From JAUILA01 sp964563925 (lineage in GTDB: Bacteria > Bacteroidota > Bacteroidia > Cytophagales > Cyclobacteriaceae), in assembly GCA_964563925.1 (NCBI GenBank), contig CAZLZD010000058.1, positions 1 through 27,246 of the forward strand: a DNA stretch of 27,246 nucleotides. The letters are read 5' to 3'. Of this stretch, positions 1-7,739 are shown in pieces. Under the pieces are notes generated by a model that saw only the letters and a list, made by a program, of their open reading frames with translations, was not told the origin of the DNA and made no database searches. The number at the start of each line of letters is the position of its first letter. The first letter of the stretch is position 1. The position numbers were made by a program, and so were the translations under genes.

Positions 1-1
1 G

Positions 2-928
2 TCTACCGGCTCATCCGGACCCGGCATTGCCTTAAAAGGGGAGGCGCTGGGCCTGGCGGTCATGCTTGAATTGCCGTTGGTCGTTGTAAATGTGCAGCGG
101 GGCGGACCTTCTACCGGGCTGCCTACCAAAACCGAACAGGCAGACCTCCTGCAGGCACTGTACGGACGGCATGGTGAGGCTCCCATGCCGGTTCTGGCTG
201 CGGCTTCCCCCAAGGATTGTTTCGAGACCGTCTATGAGGCTGCCAGGATTGCTGTGGAGCACATGACCCCGGTAATCCTCCTTTCCGATGGTTATATTGC
301 CAATGGGGCCGAGCCCTGGAAATTCCCGGAAAGCAGTGACCTTCAGGAAATAAAAGTTTCCAGGGTCCCCGATAACGGGAAAGCATTCAGGGAATCGGCC
401 TACCTTCCCTATTACCGGGACGACAAGGAAGTTCGTCCGTGGGTGGCGGCCGGAGAAAAGGGCCTGGAACATCGGATTGGCGGACTGGAAAAAGAGCTGC
501 TGACCGGGAATGTGAGTTACGATCCGGTCAATCATGAAAAGATGGTCCATATCAGGGAGCGCAAGGTAGACCTGATCGCAAAGAATATCCCCCGCCAATC
601 GGTCAATCGCGGCGAAGAAGGTGCTGACCTGTGTATCCTTACGTGGGGATCCACCTACGGAGCAGTGGAAACCGCCGTACGGGACCTGGCCGGGGAAGGC
701 CTGTCGGTCGCGCATGTCCACCTTCGTTACATCCATCCGTTCCCGGAAAACATGGAAGAGCTGCTTCGCACATTCGGGAAGATTATTGTTCCTGAAATGA
801 ACCGGGGACAGCTGGCCATGCTCATCCGTGACCGCTACCTGATTGATGCCCGTCCACTCAGCAAGATGAAGGGGTTGCCGTTTACCGTAGATGAAATCAA
901 AGAAGCCATTCAAACTGAATTGTCATGA
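2..928 (+). CDS. korA: 2-oxoglutarate:ferredoxin oxidoreductase alpha subunit, 5'-truncated
   Basis: This is the C-terminal 308 residues of the alpha subunit of a 2-oxoacid:ferredoxin oxidoreductase. The reading frame is open from base 2, so the gene starts upstream of the window. The first visible internal ATG (base 62) lies inside the conserved domain and is not a start. The fragment holds the glycine-rich stretch STGSSGPGIALKGEALGLAV, then VQRGGPSTGLPTKTEQADLL, which is diagnostic for the KorA/VorA type rather than pyruvate oxidoreductase, and later the C-terminal transketolase-like domain (ILTWGSTYGAVETAVRDL). In this family KorA and KorB together convert 2-oxoglutarate, CoA and oxidised ferredoxin to succinyl-CoA, CO2 and reduced ferredoxin in the cytoplasm. 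Its stop overlaps the korB start (ATGA), indicating translational coupling. Bacteroidota KorA proteins are usually about 600 residues with a fused gamma domain; that half is not visible here. Confidence 0.93.
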   Translation, partial: STGSSGPGIALKGEALGLAVMLELPLVVVNVQRGGPSTGLPTKTEQADLLQALYGRHGEAPMPVLAAASPKDCFETVYEAARIAVEHMTPVILLSDGYIANGAEPWKFPESSDLQEIKVSRVPDNGKAFRESAYLPYYRDDKEVRPWVAAGEKGLEHRIGGLEKELLTGNVSYDPVNHEKMVHIRERKVDLIAKNIPRQSVNRGEEGADLCILTWGSTYGAVETAVRDLAGEGLSVAHVHLRYIHPFPENMEELLRTFGKIIVPEMNRGQLAMLIRDRYLIDARPLSKMKGLPFTVDEIKEAIQTELS

Positions 929-1962
929 TCAAGCCAAAACCCATAAAGAAAAAATCGGAAACGTTGAACGGGCTGACCCCGAAGGATTTTGCTTCGGACC
1001 AGGACATCCGCTGGTGCCCGGGATGCGGGGATTATTCCATTCTCAAGCAGGTACAAAGCGTCCTGCCCGGATTGGATGTGGCCCGCGAAAAAACCGTATT
1101 CATTTCAGGTATAGGGTGTTCGTCGCGTTATCCCTATTACATGAATACCTATGGGATGCACGGAATACATGGACGTGCCATTGCCATTGCCAGCGGGGTA
1201 AAGTCATCCAACCCGGACCTTGATGTCTGGGTGATCACGGGGGATGGTGACGGATTATCGATCGGCGGTAATCACCTCATTCACGGATTGCGTAAAAACT
1301 TCAACCTGAATATCCTGATGTTCAATAATGAGATCTACGGGTTGACCAAAGGACAGTATTCTCCCACATCACCTGCCGGGAAAGTGACAAAATCCACGCC
1401 GTTCGGTTCAGTGGATAACCCGTTCAATCCGGTGGCCCTTGCCCTGGGTGCGGAAGGAAGTTTTGTGGCGCGGGGCATTGATCGTAACCCGGTGCAGTTA
1501 CGGGAGATCCTGAAAGCTGCCCATGCGCACAAGGGAGCCAGTTTCGTTGAAATTTACCAGAACTGCAATGTATTCAATGACAAGGCATTCGACCTTTATA
1601 CAAATAAGGATACGAAAGCCGCTCATGTAGTCGACCTGGATGAAGGCAAGCCGCTGGTATTTGACAACGGCACGAAAGGGATTGTGCTGGACGGCTTCAC
1701 TCCCCGGATCGTGGAGCTGGAGAATTTCTCGGAGAATGATTGCTGGATACATGATCCGACCGACAAAATAAAAGCTTCCATCCTGTCCCGATTCTTTGAT
1801 TACACGGTAGTGAAAGGCGGACTTCCCCGTCCTTTCGGTATATTTTACCGGGAAGATCGGGCCGTTTACGAGGATGTGCTGGAGGGTCAGATTCGCGATC
1901 ATGCACATGAAAAGGCAGATCTGGATGAATTGCTGCGGGGGCCCAACTGGTGGCAAATTTGA
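925..1962 (+). CDS. korB: 2-oxoglutarate:ferredoxin oxidoreductase beta subunit
   Basis: This 345-residue protein is the thiamine-diphosphate-binding beta subunit that pairs with KorA. It has the iron-sulfur/TPP signature WCPGCGDY at residues 30-37, a further cysteine in GIGCSS near residue 65, the TPP/Mg motif GDGDGLSIGG at 106-115 and NNEIYGLTKGQYSPTS at 134-149. The last motif is typical of KorB. Length is normal for the family. The start codon is the ATG of the ATGA overlap with korA, so both subunits should be made in equal amounts. The product carries out oxidative decarboxylation of 2-oxoglutarate (or the reverse reductive carboxylation) with ferredoxin as electron carrier. No ferredoxin gene is adjacent. 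Substrate could in principle be another 2-oxoacid, but the alpha-subunit motifs favour 2-oxoglutarate. Confidence 0.94.
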   Translation: MIKPKPIKKKSETLNGLTPKDFASDQDIRWCPGCGDYSILKQVQSVLPGLDVAREKTVFISGIGCSSRYPYYMNTYGMHGIHGRAIAIASGVKSSNPDLDVWVITGDGDGLSIGGNHLIHGLRKNFNLNILMFNNEIYGLTKGQYSPTSPAGKVTKSTPFGSVDNPFNPVALALGAEGSFVARGIDRNPVQLREILKAAHAHKGASFVEIYQNCNVFNDKAFDLYTNKDTKAAHVVDLDEGKPLVFDNGTKGIVLDGFTPRIVELENFSENDCWIHDPTDKIKASILSRFFDYTVVKGGLPRPFGIFYREDRAVYEDVLEGQIRDHAHEKADLDELLRGPNWWQI

Positions 1963-2034
1963 ATATAAAGGAGGGACGGGAGGTGAATTATCAGGTTCTT
2001 AGTATTTTTAGCCGGTAACATACCAAGGACCCAC

Positions 2035-2883
2035 ATGCAGGACATGCCACTGGTCACCAAAGCCTCAGGCGAGACCGCCCCTTTTTCCGAAAAAAAACTG
2101 ACCCGGTCACTGGAAAGGGCCGGGGCAGGACCGGACCTTATTCAACAAATCGTGCGGGAGATCGAGGAAGTGCTTCAGGAGGGAATGACCACCCAAAAAA
2201 TTTACCAAAAGGCGTTCTCATTGCTGCGGAAGCAATCAGGAAAAGCGGCTGGCAGATATAAGGTTAAGCAGGCACTGATGGAACTGGGGCCGACCGGCTA
2301 TCCCTTTGAAAAATTTGTTGCTGAAATTCTCGAATACCAGGGTTTTCGTACAAACACCGGAGTAATTGTACAGGGACACTGTGTAACTCATGAGGTGGAC
2401 GTGGAGGCGTGGAAAGATGACCGGCATTTTATGATCGAGTGTAAATTTCATAATCGTCCAGGCTATAAATGTGATGTGAAGGTCCCTCTTTATATTAAAT
2501 CCCGCTTTGAGGATGTTCGTAAAGAGTGGCTGAAGCACAAAGATCATAAGGATAAATTCCATGAAGGCTGGATCGTGACCAATACCCGGTTTACGGAAGA
2601 TGCCATCCAGTTTGGAAAGTGTTCAGGGCTGCGTCTGATAGGGTGGGATTATCCGGAACAGGGAAGTTTGAGCGACCGCATAAACCTGTCAGGGCTTCAC
2701 CCTCTTACCTGCCTGGATTCGCTGGCCAAGCACGAAAAACAGGAGCTGCTTGAAATGTCGGTGGTCCTTACACGCGACCTTTACGAAAATCCGGCCCTGC
2801 TGGAGAAGATCGGTCTCAGTTCGGCACGCGCCGACAAGGTGAGCCGGGAGGCCCGTGAAATTTGCAGTCCGGCAGAGAAATAA
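2035..2883 (+). CDS. ATP-cone domain / restriction endonuclease-fold fusion protein
   Basis: The 282-residue product joins two domains. Residues about 5-90 form an ATP-cone, the nucleotide-sensing domain of ribonucleotide reductases and NrdR; the visible consensus is VTKASGETAPFSEKKL, a central GMTTQKIYQKA, and AGRYKVKQALMELGPTGYPF. Residues about 91-205 look like an Mrr/RecB-type restriction endonuclease fold: FEKFVAEILEYQGF, then D122 in HEVDVEAW and E135-x-K137 in FMIECKFHN, giving the D...ExK catalytic pattern. The final 70 residues are helical with a possible helix-hairpin-helix-like segment (ALLEKIGLSSARADKV). It is cytoplasmic, with no signal peptide. It lies 72 nt behind korB and just before the GH20 gene, with no methyltransferase or specificity subunit nearby, so it is not an ordinary restriction system. 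Related fusions are known as conserved uncharacterised proteins in Bacteroidota. Its substrate is unknown; nuclease activity is inferred only from the motif. Confidence 0.8.
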   Translation: MQDMPLVTKASGETAPFSEKKLTRSLERAGAGPDLIQQIVREIEEVLQEGMTTQKIYQKAFSLLRKQSGKAAGRYKVKQALMELGPTGYPFEKFVAEILEYQGFRTNTGVIVQGHCVTHEVDVEAWKDDRHFMIECKFHNRPGYKCDVKVPLYIKSRFEDVRKEWLKHKDHKDKFHEGWIVTNTRFTEDAIQFGKCSGLRLIGWDYPEQGSLSDRINLSGLHPLTCLDSLAKHEKQELLEMSVVLTRDLYENPALLEKIGLSSARADKVSREAREICSPAEK

Positions 2884-2890
2884 AAACACT

Positions 2891-5281
2891 ATGTGGAAGA
2901 AAATAGTATTCGGGTTTCTGATTTTACTCATCACGATCCTTTTGGCAGGCACAGCCTACTACTTCCTATTTCTGTATGACCCTCCACCGATTTCGGAAGA
3001 AGACCGGAACAAGGTTAGCCTGATGCCTTTGCCTGCTTCCCTTAAAATCCATAATGGCAGTCTGGATATTTCAGAAGGCTTGAACATCACACTTCCGGAC
3101 AATGATGACGGTCGCCTGGCGGGATTCCTGGACCGGCGATCCGGAGTCCTGAAGCCTTCCCCGGACGGAGTTGCCCTGATCATCGGGATTGCGGAGGAAT
3201 CTGCCGGCGGACCGGTCAGGGTGCATGAAGATGAATCCTATTCGCTGGAAATAAAGGATGAAATCAGGCTGCAGGCCCGGACGGTCACGGGTGCCCTTCG
3301 GGGATTGTCGACCCTGTACCAGCTGATTTCCCAGGCGACCGGCGGGGAAATTCCGGCCATGTCCGTCAACGATTCCCCGCGATATTCCTGGCGTGGCCTG
3401 ATGCTTGATGTCAGCAGGCACTGGATGCCGCGGGAAATTGTTTTTCGAACCCTGGATGCCATGGAACTGGTGAAGCTCAATGTGCTGCACCTGCACCTGT
3501 CGGACGACCAGGGTTTCCGGGTGGAAAGCAGGCGCTTCCCCCGATTGCATGAGGCAGGTTCCAACGGTCATTATTATACCCGGGAGGATATCCTTGCGAT
3601 TATCGACTATGCACGCGACCGCGGAATACGGATCGTACCTGAATTTGATTTACCCGGGCACTCGAAGAGCTGGCAGATTGCCTACCCCCGCCTGGGTATC
3701 CCCGGTAATTCAATGCAGTTCGGCAACAGGCAGGGCCTGGTTTTTTCCGCCCCGGTAGACCCGACCAGTGAATATACCTATGAATTCCTGGATGCATTCA
3801 TCGCTGAAATGACTTCCCTGTTCCCGGATCCTTATTTCCATATTGGTGGTGACGAAGTGAATCCGGTTCACTGGTTGGAGAATGATTCAATCCGTGCCTT
3901 CATGGAGGATAATAACCTGAATGATGCCCACGCACTGCAGACATATTTCATCAACCGGATGAATAATTTGATTGAAAAACACGGCAAGGACATGATTGGC
4001 TGGGAGGAGATTTACCAGGAAAACCTGAGACCGGAGATTGTGATCCAGTCCTGGAAGAGCCAGAAGTCGCTTGTGGAGGCGGTACGCGGAGGATCGCAGG
4101 CAATATTATCGGCCGGGTATTACCTCGACCTGATCCAGCCGGCAGGGGCGCATTATGCGGTGGATCCCGCGGTAGTCCCCAATGCCGTGACGATCAGGCC
4201 TGATTCCGGTCAATGGAAAATGTATGACCTGACGTTAAAGGTCGGGGATAGCCCTGTTCAATCGAGGTTGCTGATCTTTGACCGGAACCCTGCGGAGGTG
4301 TTCGGGGTGATTTCGACCCTGGATCAGATGACTTCCTTTACGGGAGGGACCCTCACCAGGGGGTCGCTTATGTTCACCATGGATTCTCCATTCGGTACGC
4401 TTGACTTTGAGGGCGAACTAACTGGGGACTCGATCCGGGGGGAGATGTCAGTTGCCATGATCTCCTTTGAGGTGGAAGGGTTTCAAACCGGTGGATCCGG
4501 TATGCCGGGCGGAGAGCCGTTGCCTGAAATAGAATACCTGCCACCGTTGACCGACGAAGAAAAACCACGGATACTTGGCGGTGAAGCCTGCATGTGGTCT
4601 GAATTTGTGGGACCGCAAAACGTAGAAAGCCGAATCTGGCCGCGAACAGCCGCCATTGCAGAGAAATTTTGGAGTCCGGCTCGCCTGACCACGGATATTC
4701 CTGACATGTACCGTCGTCTTGAGCACATGGATGCCATGCTTGTACGTGCCGGGTCGATGCACAGAAAAAATGCGCAGGACCTGATGCAGGGAATTTGCGA
4801 AGGCCCTTGTCTTGAATCTTTGAGAAACCTGGTGCCCGTACTTGAGGAAGTGAAATATCATGCCCGGATGGCCGGGCTTGTGGAGCTCGACTCATTCTAT
4901 CTTCCTGACTTCCCCCTGGACCGGCTCGTAGATGCGGTGGCACCGGAAAGTTTGGCGGCCCGTACTTTCAATGAAGATGTGACAAAATGGAAGGATCATC
5001 CGGAAAATGATTCCTTGCGCCAGTCGTTGCAGGAACGCCTTGGAACCTGGCACGATGCGGCCAAGTCGTTACAGTCTTATGTTAACTCCAATCCGAAACT
5101 CGAAGATGTGGGTGAGCTGTTGCCGGCGATCGAACAGGCAACCGGGGCTGCCTTACGAATTCTTGAAGGGAAGAGCGGTACGGAGGAAACAGATGCACAG
5201 GAGCTGCTTTCCTACCTGGAAAACGGCCAGGGCTATGTGGTGGTGGCGATCACGCCCGGGTTAAGGCAGATTCTTGAATGA
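2891..5281 (+). CDS. Membrane-anchored GH20 beta-N-acetylhexosaminidase
   Basis: From this start the protein has 796 residues. A lysine-flanked hydrophobic segment at residues 4-28 is an uncleaved anchor or signal peptide. A GH20b-like N-terminal domain follows (about 36-163), then the TIM-barrel catalytic domain from YSWRGLMLDVSRHWMP (165 on). The substrate-assisted catalytic pair is D321-E322 in FHIGGDEVNP. Other family signatures are LHLSDDQGFR, VPEFDLPGHS, and near the end GGEACMWSE and WPRTAAIAEKFWSP. It should release terminal GlcNAc or GalNAc from glycans in the periplasm or at the cell surface. Between YYLDL...HYAVDP and GGEACMWSE there is an extra module of about 115 residues (about 435-550) not present in the usual GH20 barrel. 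An upstream in-frame ATG at 2855 overlaps the preceding gene by 29 nt and puts 12 charged residues before the anchor, so I prefer the ATG at 2891. Confidence 0.92.
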   Translation: MWKKIVFGFLILLITILLAGTAYYFLFLYDPPPISEEDRNKVSLMPLPASLKIHNGSLDISEGLNITLPDNDDGRLAGFLDRRSGVLKPSPDGVALIIGIAEESAGGPVRVHEDESYSLEIKDEIRLQARTVTGALRGLSTLYQLISQATGGEIPAMSVNDSPRYSWRGLMLDVSRHWMPREIVFRTLDAMELVKLNVLHLHLSDDQGFRVESRRFPRLHEAGSNGHYYTREDILAIIDYARDRGIRIVPEFDLPGHSKSWQIAYPRLGIPGNSMQFGNRQGLVFSAPVDPTSEYTYEFLDAFIAEMTSLFPDPYFHIGGDEVNPVHWLENDSIRAFMEDNNLNDAHALQTYFINRMNNLIEKHGKDMIGWEEIYQENLRPEIVIQSWKSQKSLVEAVRGGSQAILSAGYYLDLIQPAGAHYAVDPAVVPNAVTIRPDSGQWKMYDLTLKVGDSPVQSRLLIFDRNPAEVFGVISTLDQMTSFTGGTLTRGSLMFTMDSPFGTLDFEGELTGDSIRGEMSVAMISFEVEGFQTGGSGMPGGEPLPEIEYLPPLTDEEKPRILGGEACMWSEFVGPQNVESRIWPRTAAIAEKFWSPARLTTDIPDMYRRLEHMDAMLVRAGSMHRKNAQDLMQGICEGPCLESLRNLVPVLEEVKYHARMAGLVELDSFYLPDFPLDRLVDAVAPESLAARTFNEDVTKWKDHPENDSLRQSLQERLGTWHDAAKSLQSYVNSNPKLEDVGELLPAIEQATGAALRILEGKSGTEETDAQELLSYLENGQGYVVVAITPGLRQILE

Positions 5282-5348
5282 TACGATTCCTGATATTTCC
5301 TGGATGTATTGAGGTGACGGATTTCAGCATCATCCCGGAGAACAACAT

Positions 5349-6617
5349 TCAGGCGGACTGGTTTGAATCGTTCGTTGATTTTGGTCCCGTGATTTTTGTA
5401 ACCAGGTTCCCAATGGTAAGGCCCTGAACGATGATGCTAAAGATCACGATCACATAAGTTATGACCAGAAACAGGTCACGATGCATCTGAGTGGTTAATC
5501 CGAGTGCCAGTGCAATCGAAATGCCTCCCCGCAACCCGCCCCAGGTCATGATCAGGTTGGTCCTCGGAACGAAATTCAGGCGCTTCTTGAAAAAATTGAT
5601 CGGCAGGAGAAGGGAAATGTAACGGCAGAGCAGCACAACAGGGATCGCAATCAATCCGGCTACCAGGTAGGTTGACTCGAGGGTCAGTACCAGCAGTTCC
5701 ATCCCGATCAGGATGAACAGGATCGTATTGAGCAGAATATCGATCAGTTCCCAGAATTTATCCACATAGGTCTCCGTGACGTCCGACATACTGGAAGCCC
5801 GTGCCCGGTCGTTGCCGACCATCAGGCCGGCGGTAACCATCGCCAGCGGGGCGGAAATGTGAAATTTTTGAGCAAGCGCCGTTCCTCCCATGACCAGGGC
5901 GAGGGTGATAATCACCTCGACATCGTAATCGTCAATGGATCGCATAAGCTGAAAAGCCAGCCATCCCAGGGCAACGCCCAGGGCTATACCGCCAAATACC
6001 TCCAGGCCGAATAATTCGATCACGTCGATAAACTCGACCTGGCCCGGTTTGGAGGCAATCTGGAAAAGGGTAAGAAATACAACCACACCCACCCCGTCGT
6101 TGAAAAGGGATTCCCCCACAATTTTGGTTTCCAGGATTTTGGGAGCTCCGGCTTTCTTCAGAATGCTGAGAACGGCAATCGGGTCGGTAGGGGAAATCAA
6201 TGCTCCGAAGAGCAGGCAGTAAATGAAACCGACTTCCATGCCGAGGGCCATCAACACCAGCCAGACCAGGGTGCCTACCAGGAAGGTGGAGATCAGGACT
6301 CCCAGCGTGGCGAAGGCGAGTACGGGACCACGCTGTACGCGCAGCTGTTCAAAGTTGGTGTGCAGGGCACCGGCAAACAGCAGGAAGCTGAGCATGCCAT
6401 CCAGCAATACGGTCTGGAAATCGATGCTCCGGATAATTTCCACCTCCCAGTCCAGCAGAGTGTCATCAAAATAGGAGACCCCAAGAACCGCCATGGTGAA
6501 AATCAGTGTAATCACCATCAGGCCTATGGTGGTGGGAAGTCCCAGGAAACGGACATTCACATAGCCGAATAAGGCGGCAAGGACAACAAGAACGGTAGTT
6601 ATCAGGAAATAATCCAT
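5349..6617 (-). CDS. CPA1-type Na+/H+ antiporter (NhaP-like)
   Basis: This 422-residue polytopic inner-membrane protein has about 12 hydrophobic segments. Ion-binding signatures of the cation:proton antiporter-1 family are present: ALISPTDPIAVL (about 139-150) and GESLFNDGVGVVVFL (168-182), with the Asn-Asp pair at 173-174. Late in the protein is TWGGLRGGISIALALGL, which is typical of NhaP/NHE-type carriers. It is expected to exchange Na+ (or K+) for H+ and serve pH and salt homeostasis. The C-terminus ends soon after the last membrane helix, so there is no large cytoplasmic regulatory domain. The gene converges with the GH20 gene across 67 nt and diverges from the small gene at 6709. The exact cation cannot be told from sequence. 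Confidence 0.9.
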   Translation of the reverse strand: MDYFLITTVLVVLAALFGYVNVRFLGLPTTIGLMVITLIFTMAVLGVSYFDDTLLDWEVEIIRSIDFQTVLLDGMLSFLLFAGALHTNFEQLRVQRGPVLAFATLGVLISTFLVGTLVWLVLMALGMEVGFIYCLLFGALISPTDPIAVLSILKKAGAPKILETKIVGESLFNDGVGVVVFLTLFQIASKPGQVEFIDVIELFGLEVFGGIALGVALGWLAFQLMRSIDDYDVEVIITLALVMGGTALAQKFHISAPLAMVTAGLMVGNDRARASSMSDVTETYVDKFWELIDILLNTILFILIGMELLVLTLESTYLVAGLIAIPVVLLCRYISLLLPINFFKKRLNFVPRTNLIMTWGGLRGGISIALALGLTTQMHRDLFLVITYVIVIFSIIVQGLTIGNLVTKITGPKSTNDSNQSA

Positions 6618-6708
6618 GTCAGTAGTGGTTCGGGATTCGGATAAATATAATCACTCCTTTTCAATACTTAACCTACAAACAGAATAAGCTCAAATTGGTT
6701 AATCAGGC

Positions 6709-6996
6709 ATGGGCAATGAAAAACATCCTCTTAGCGAACGGGAAATTGACCGGATCATTGGCATGGCCTGGGAAGACCGGACGCCGTTTGAAGCGATCGA
6801 ATTTCAGTTTGGTCTGGGAGAGGCGGATGTCATCCGGCTGATGAAAAAGGAGATGAGCCTGCGTAACTGGAAGAAATGGAGGGCCAGGGTGCAGGGCAGA
6901 AAAACCAAACACCGGCAGTTGCGAAGAAAAGGTACCAAAAGGTTCAGGTCGAAAGCACAACGTCATATCACCCAAAACCGGATTTCAACCAAGTAG
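6709..6996 (+). CDS. TIGR03643 family small basic protein
   Basis: A 95-residue, strongly basic cytoplasmic protein. The segment LSEREIDRIIGMAWEDRTPF, followed by EAIEFQFGLGEADVIRLMKK and LRNWKKWRARVQGRKTKH, matches the conserved core of the TIGR03643 family, which is widespread in Bacteroidota and Proteobacteria and has no assigned function. The first half looks helix-turn-helix-like; the last 40 residues are almost all Lys/Arg/Gln-rich, suggesting nucleic-acid binding, which is inference only. The gene stands alone, divergent from the antiporter and convergent with the DinB-like gene. A strong hairpin follows its stop codon. Confidence 0.8.
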   Translation: MGNEKHPLSEREIDRIIGMAWEDRTPFEAIEFQFGLGEADVIRLMKKEMSLRNWKKWRARVQGRKTKHRQLRRKGTKRFRSKAQRHITQNRISTK

Positions 6997-7011
6997 AAAG
7001 ACAAAAAAAGA

Positions 7012-7060
7012 CCGCACACTGCATGTCCTGCCATGTGGGCAGGCATCACGCCGTGTGCGG
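7012..7060. terminator. Nested-stem bidirectional terminator candidate
   Basis: An 8-bp perfect outer stem (CCGCACAC at 7012-7019 with GTGTGCGG at 7053-7060) encloses a second stem (CCTGCC at 7027-7032 with GGCAGG at 7038-7043). An A-run (AAAAAAA) lies just upstream, which would be the U-tract for the minus-strand gene; on the plus side only a short TTT follows. The hairpin sits exactly between two convergent genes that end at 6996 and 7079, so it can serve both. Confidence 0.7.
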
Positions 7061-7078
7061 ACTACTTTAGTTACTCAG

Positions 7079-7594
7079 CTATTCTGACTGACTCCAGGGA
7101 GGGGCAATGTCATTGGAACGGGCGTAGGCAATTAGCTGGCCCATGTGCTCTTCGCAGTGCCCGAAGGCGATGAGAAGCGCAGCCCGTACTGTCATTTGCT
7201 GACCGAAAATATCCTTGGTTTCGTTCAGACGCTCGTCGGGGATACTTTTAATGGCATTCATCATATGCGTATACGACTTCTTCAATGCCTCTATGGTAGC
7301 CTCTTTGCCTTTCACGGTAGACGCCATGTTCCTCGGGTCTATACCTTCCGGCATATTTACCCCGACCAGGGTCGGGAAAAAATAATTGGCACCGGCAATA
7401 TGAAAGATCACGCCTTTCACATCACGTATTCCTTCCGCGGGACTCCAGTCATAATGATCTTCCGGAATCGCCTCGGCGAGGCCGATCACTTTTTCAGAAT
7501 TTGCCTGCACCATGGCGGCAAGATCAGATTGAAAGTTCTGTCCGAATCCAGCCAACGGTATCAGGACAAGCAGTAGGGGTATGATTTTTTTCAT
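7079..7594 (-). CDS. Exported DinB-fold protein
   Basis: A 171-residue protein with an N-terminal signal peptide (MKKIIPLLLVLIPLAGFGQN, cleavage likely after FGQ). The rest is a DinB/YfiT-like four-helix bundle: DHYDWSPAEGIRDVKGVIFH, then FGHCEEHMGQLIAYAR. The three metal-binding histidines expected in this superfamily are visible as H65, H146 and H150. DinB-fold proteins include thiol transferases and metal-dependent hydrolases or damage-inducible proteins. The exported form has no assigned substrate. The gene is monocistronic, convergent with the TIGR03643 gene; the 145 nt upstream is AT-rich with no box I can identify securely. Confidence 0.85.
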   Translation of the reverse strand: MKKIIPLLLVLIPLAGFGQNFQSDLAAMVQANSEKVIGLAEAIPEDHYDWSPAEGIRDVKGVIFHIAGANYFFPTLVGVNMPEGIDPRNMASTVKGKEATIEALKKSYTHMMNAIKSIPDERLNETKDIFGQQMTVRAALLIAFGHCEEHMGQLIAYARSNDIAPPWSQSE

Positions 7595-7739
7595 TGTTGA
7601 TTAATTTGGTGTTGAACTAATTAAATTACCTGAATTTATCGTAAGAAACTAATTATATAAGGCTCATTGATAGGAGTTTGTCACCGAAATGTAAATGACC
7701 GGAAGAATTGAAACCCTTCGTGCGGTGATTCGTTTAAGG

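Noticed and set aside
32..913. A 293-codon open frame on the minus strand
   Set aside because: It lies fully antisense to korA and its translation shows no family features.
2035..2883. Type IV or Mrr restriction system
   Set aside because: The ATP-cone and the absence of any modification or defence neighbour do not support a standard restriction role.
2855..2890. Upstream ATG extending the GH20 protein by 12 residues
   Set aside because: It overlaps the end of the ATP-cone/nuclease gene and places a charged stretch before the membrane anchor; the ATG at 2891 gives a normal leader.
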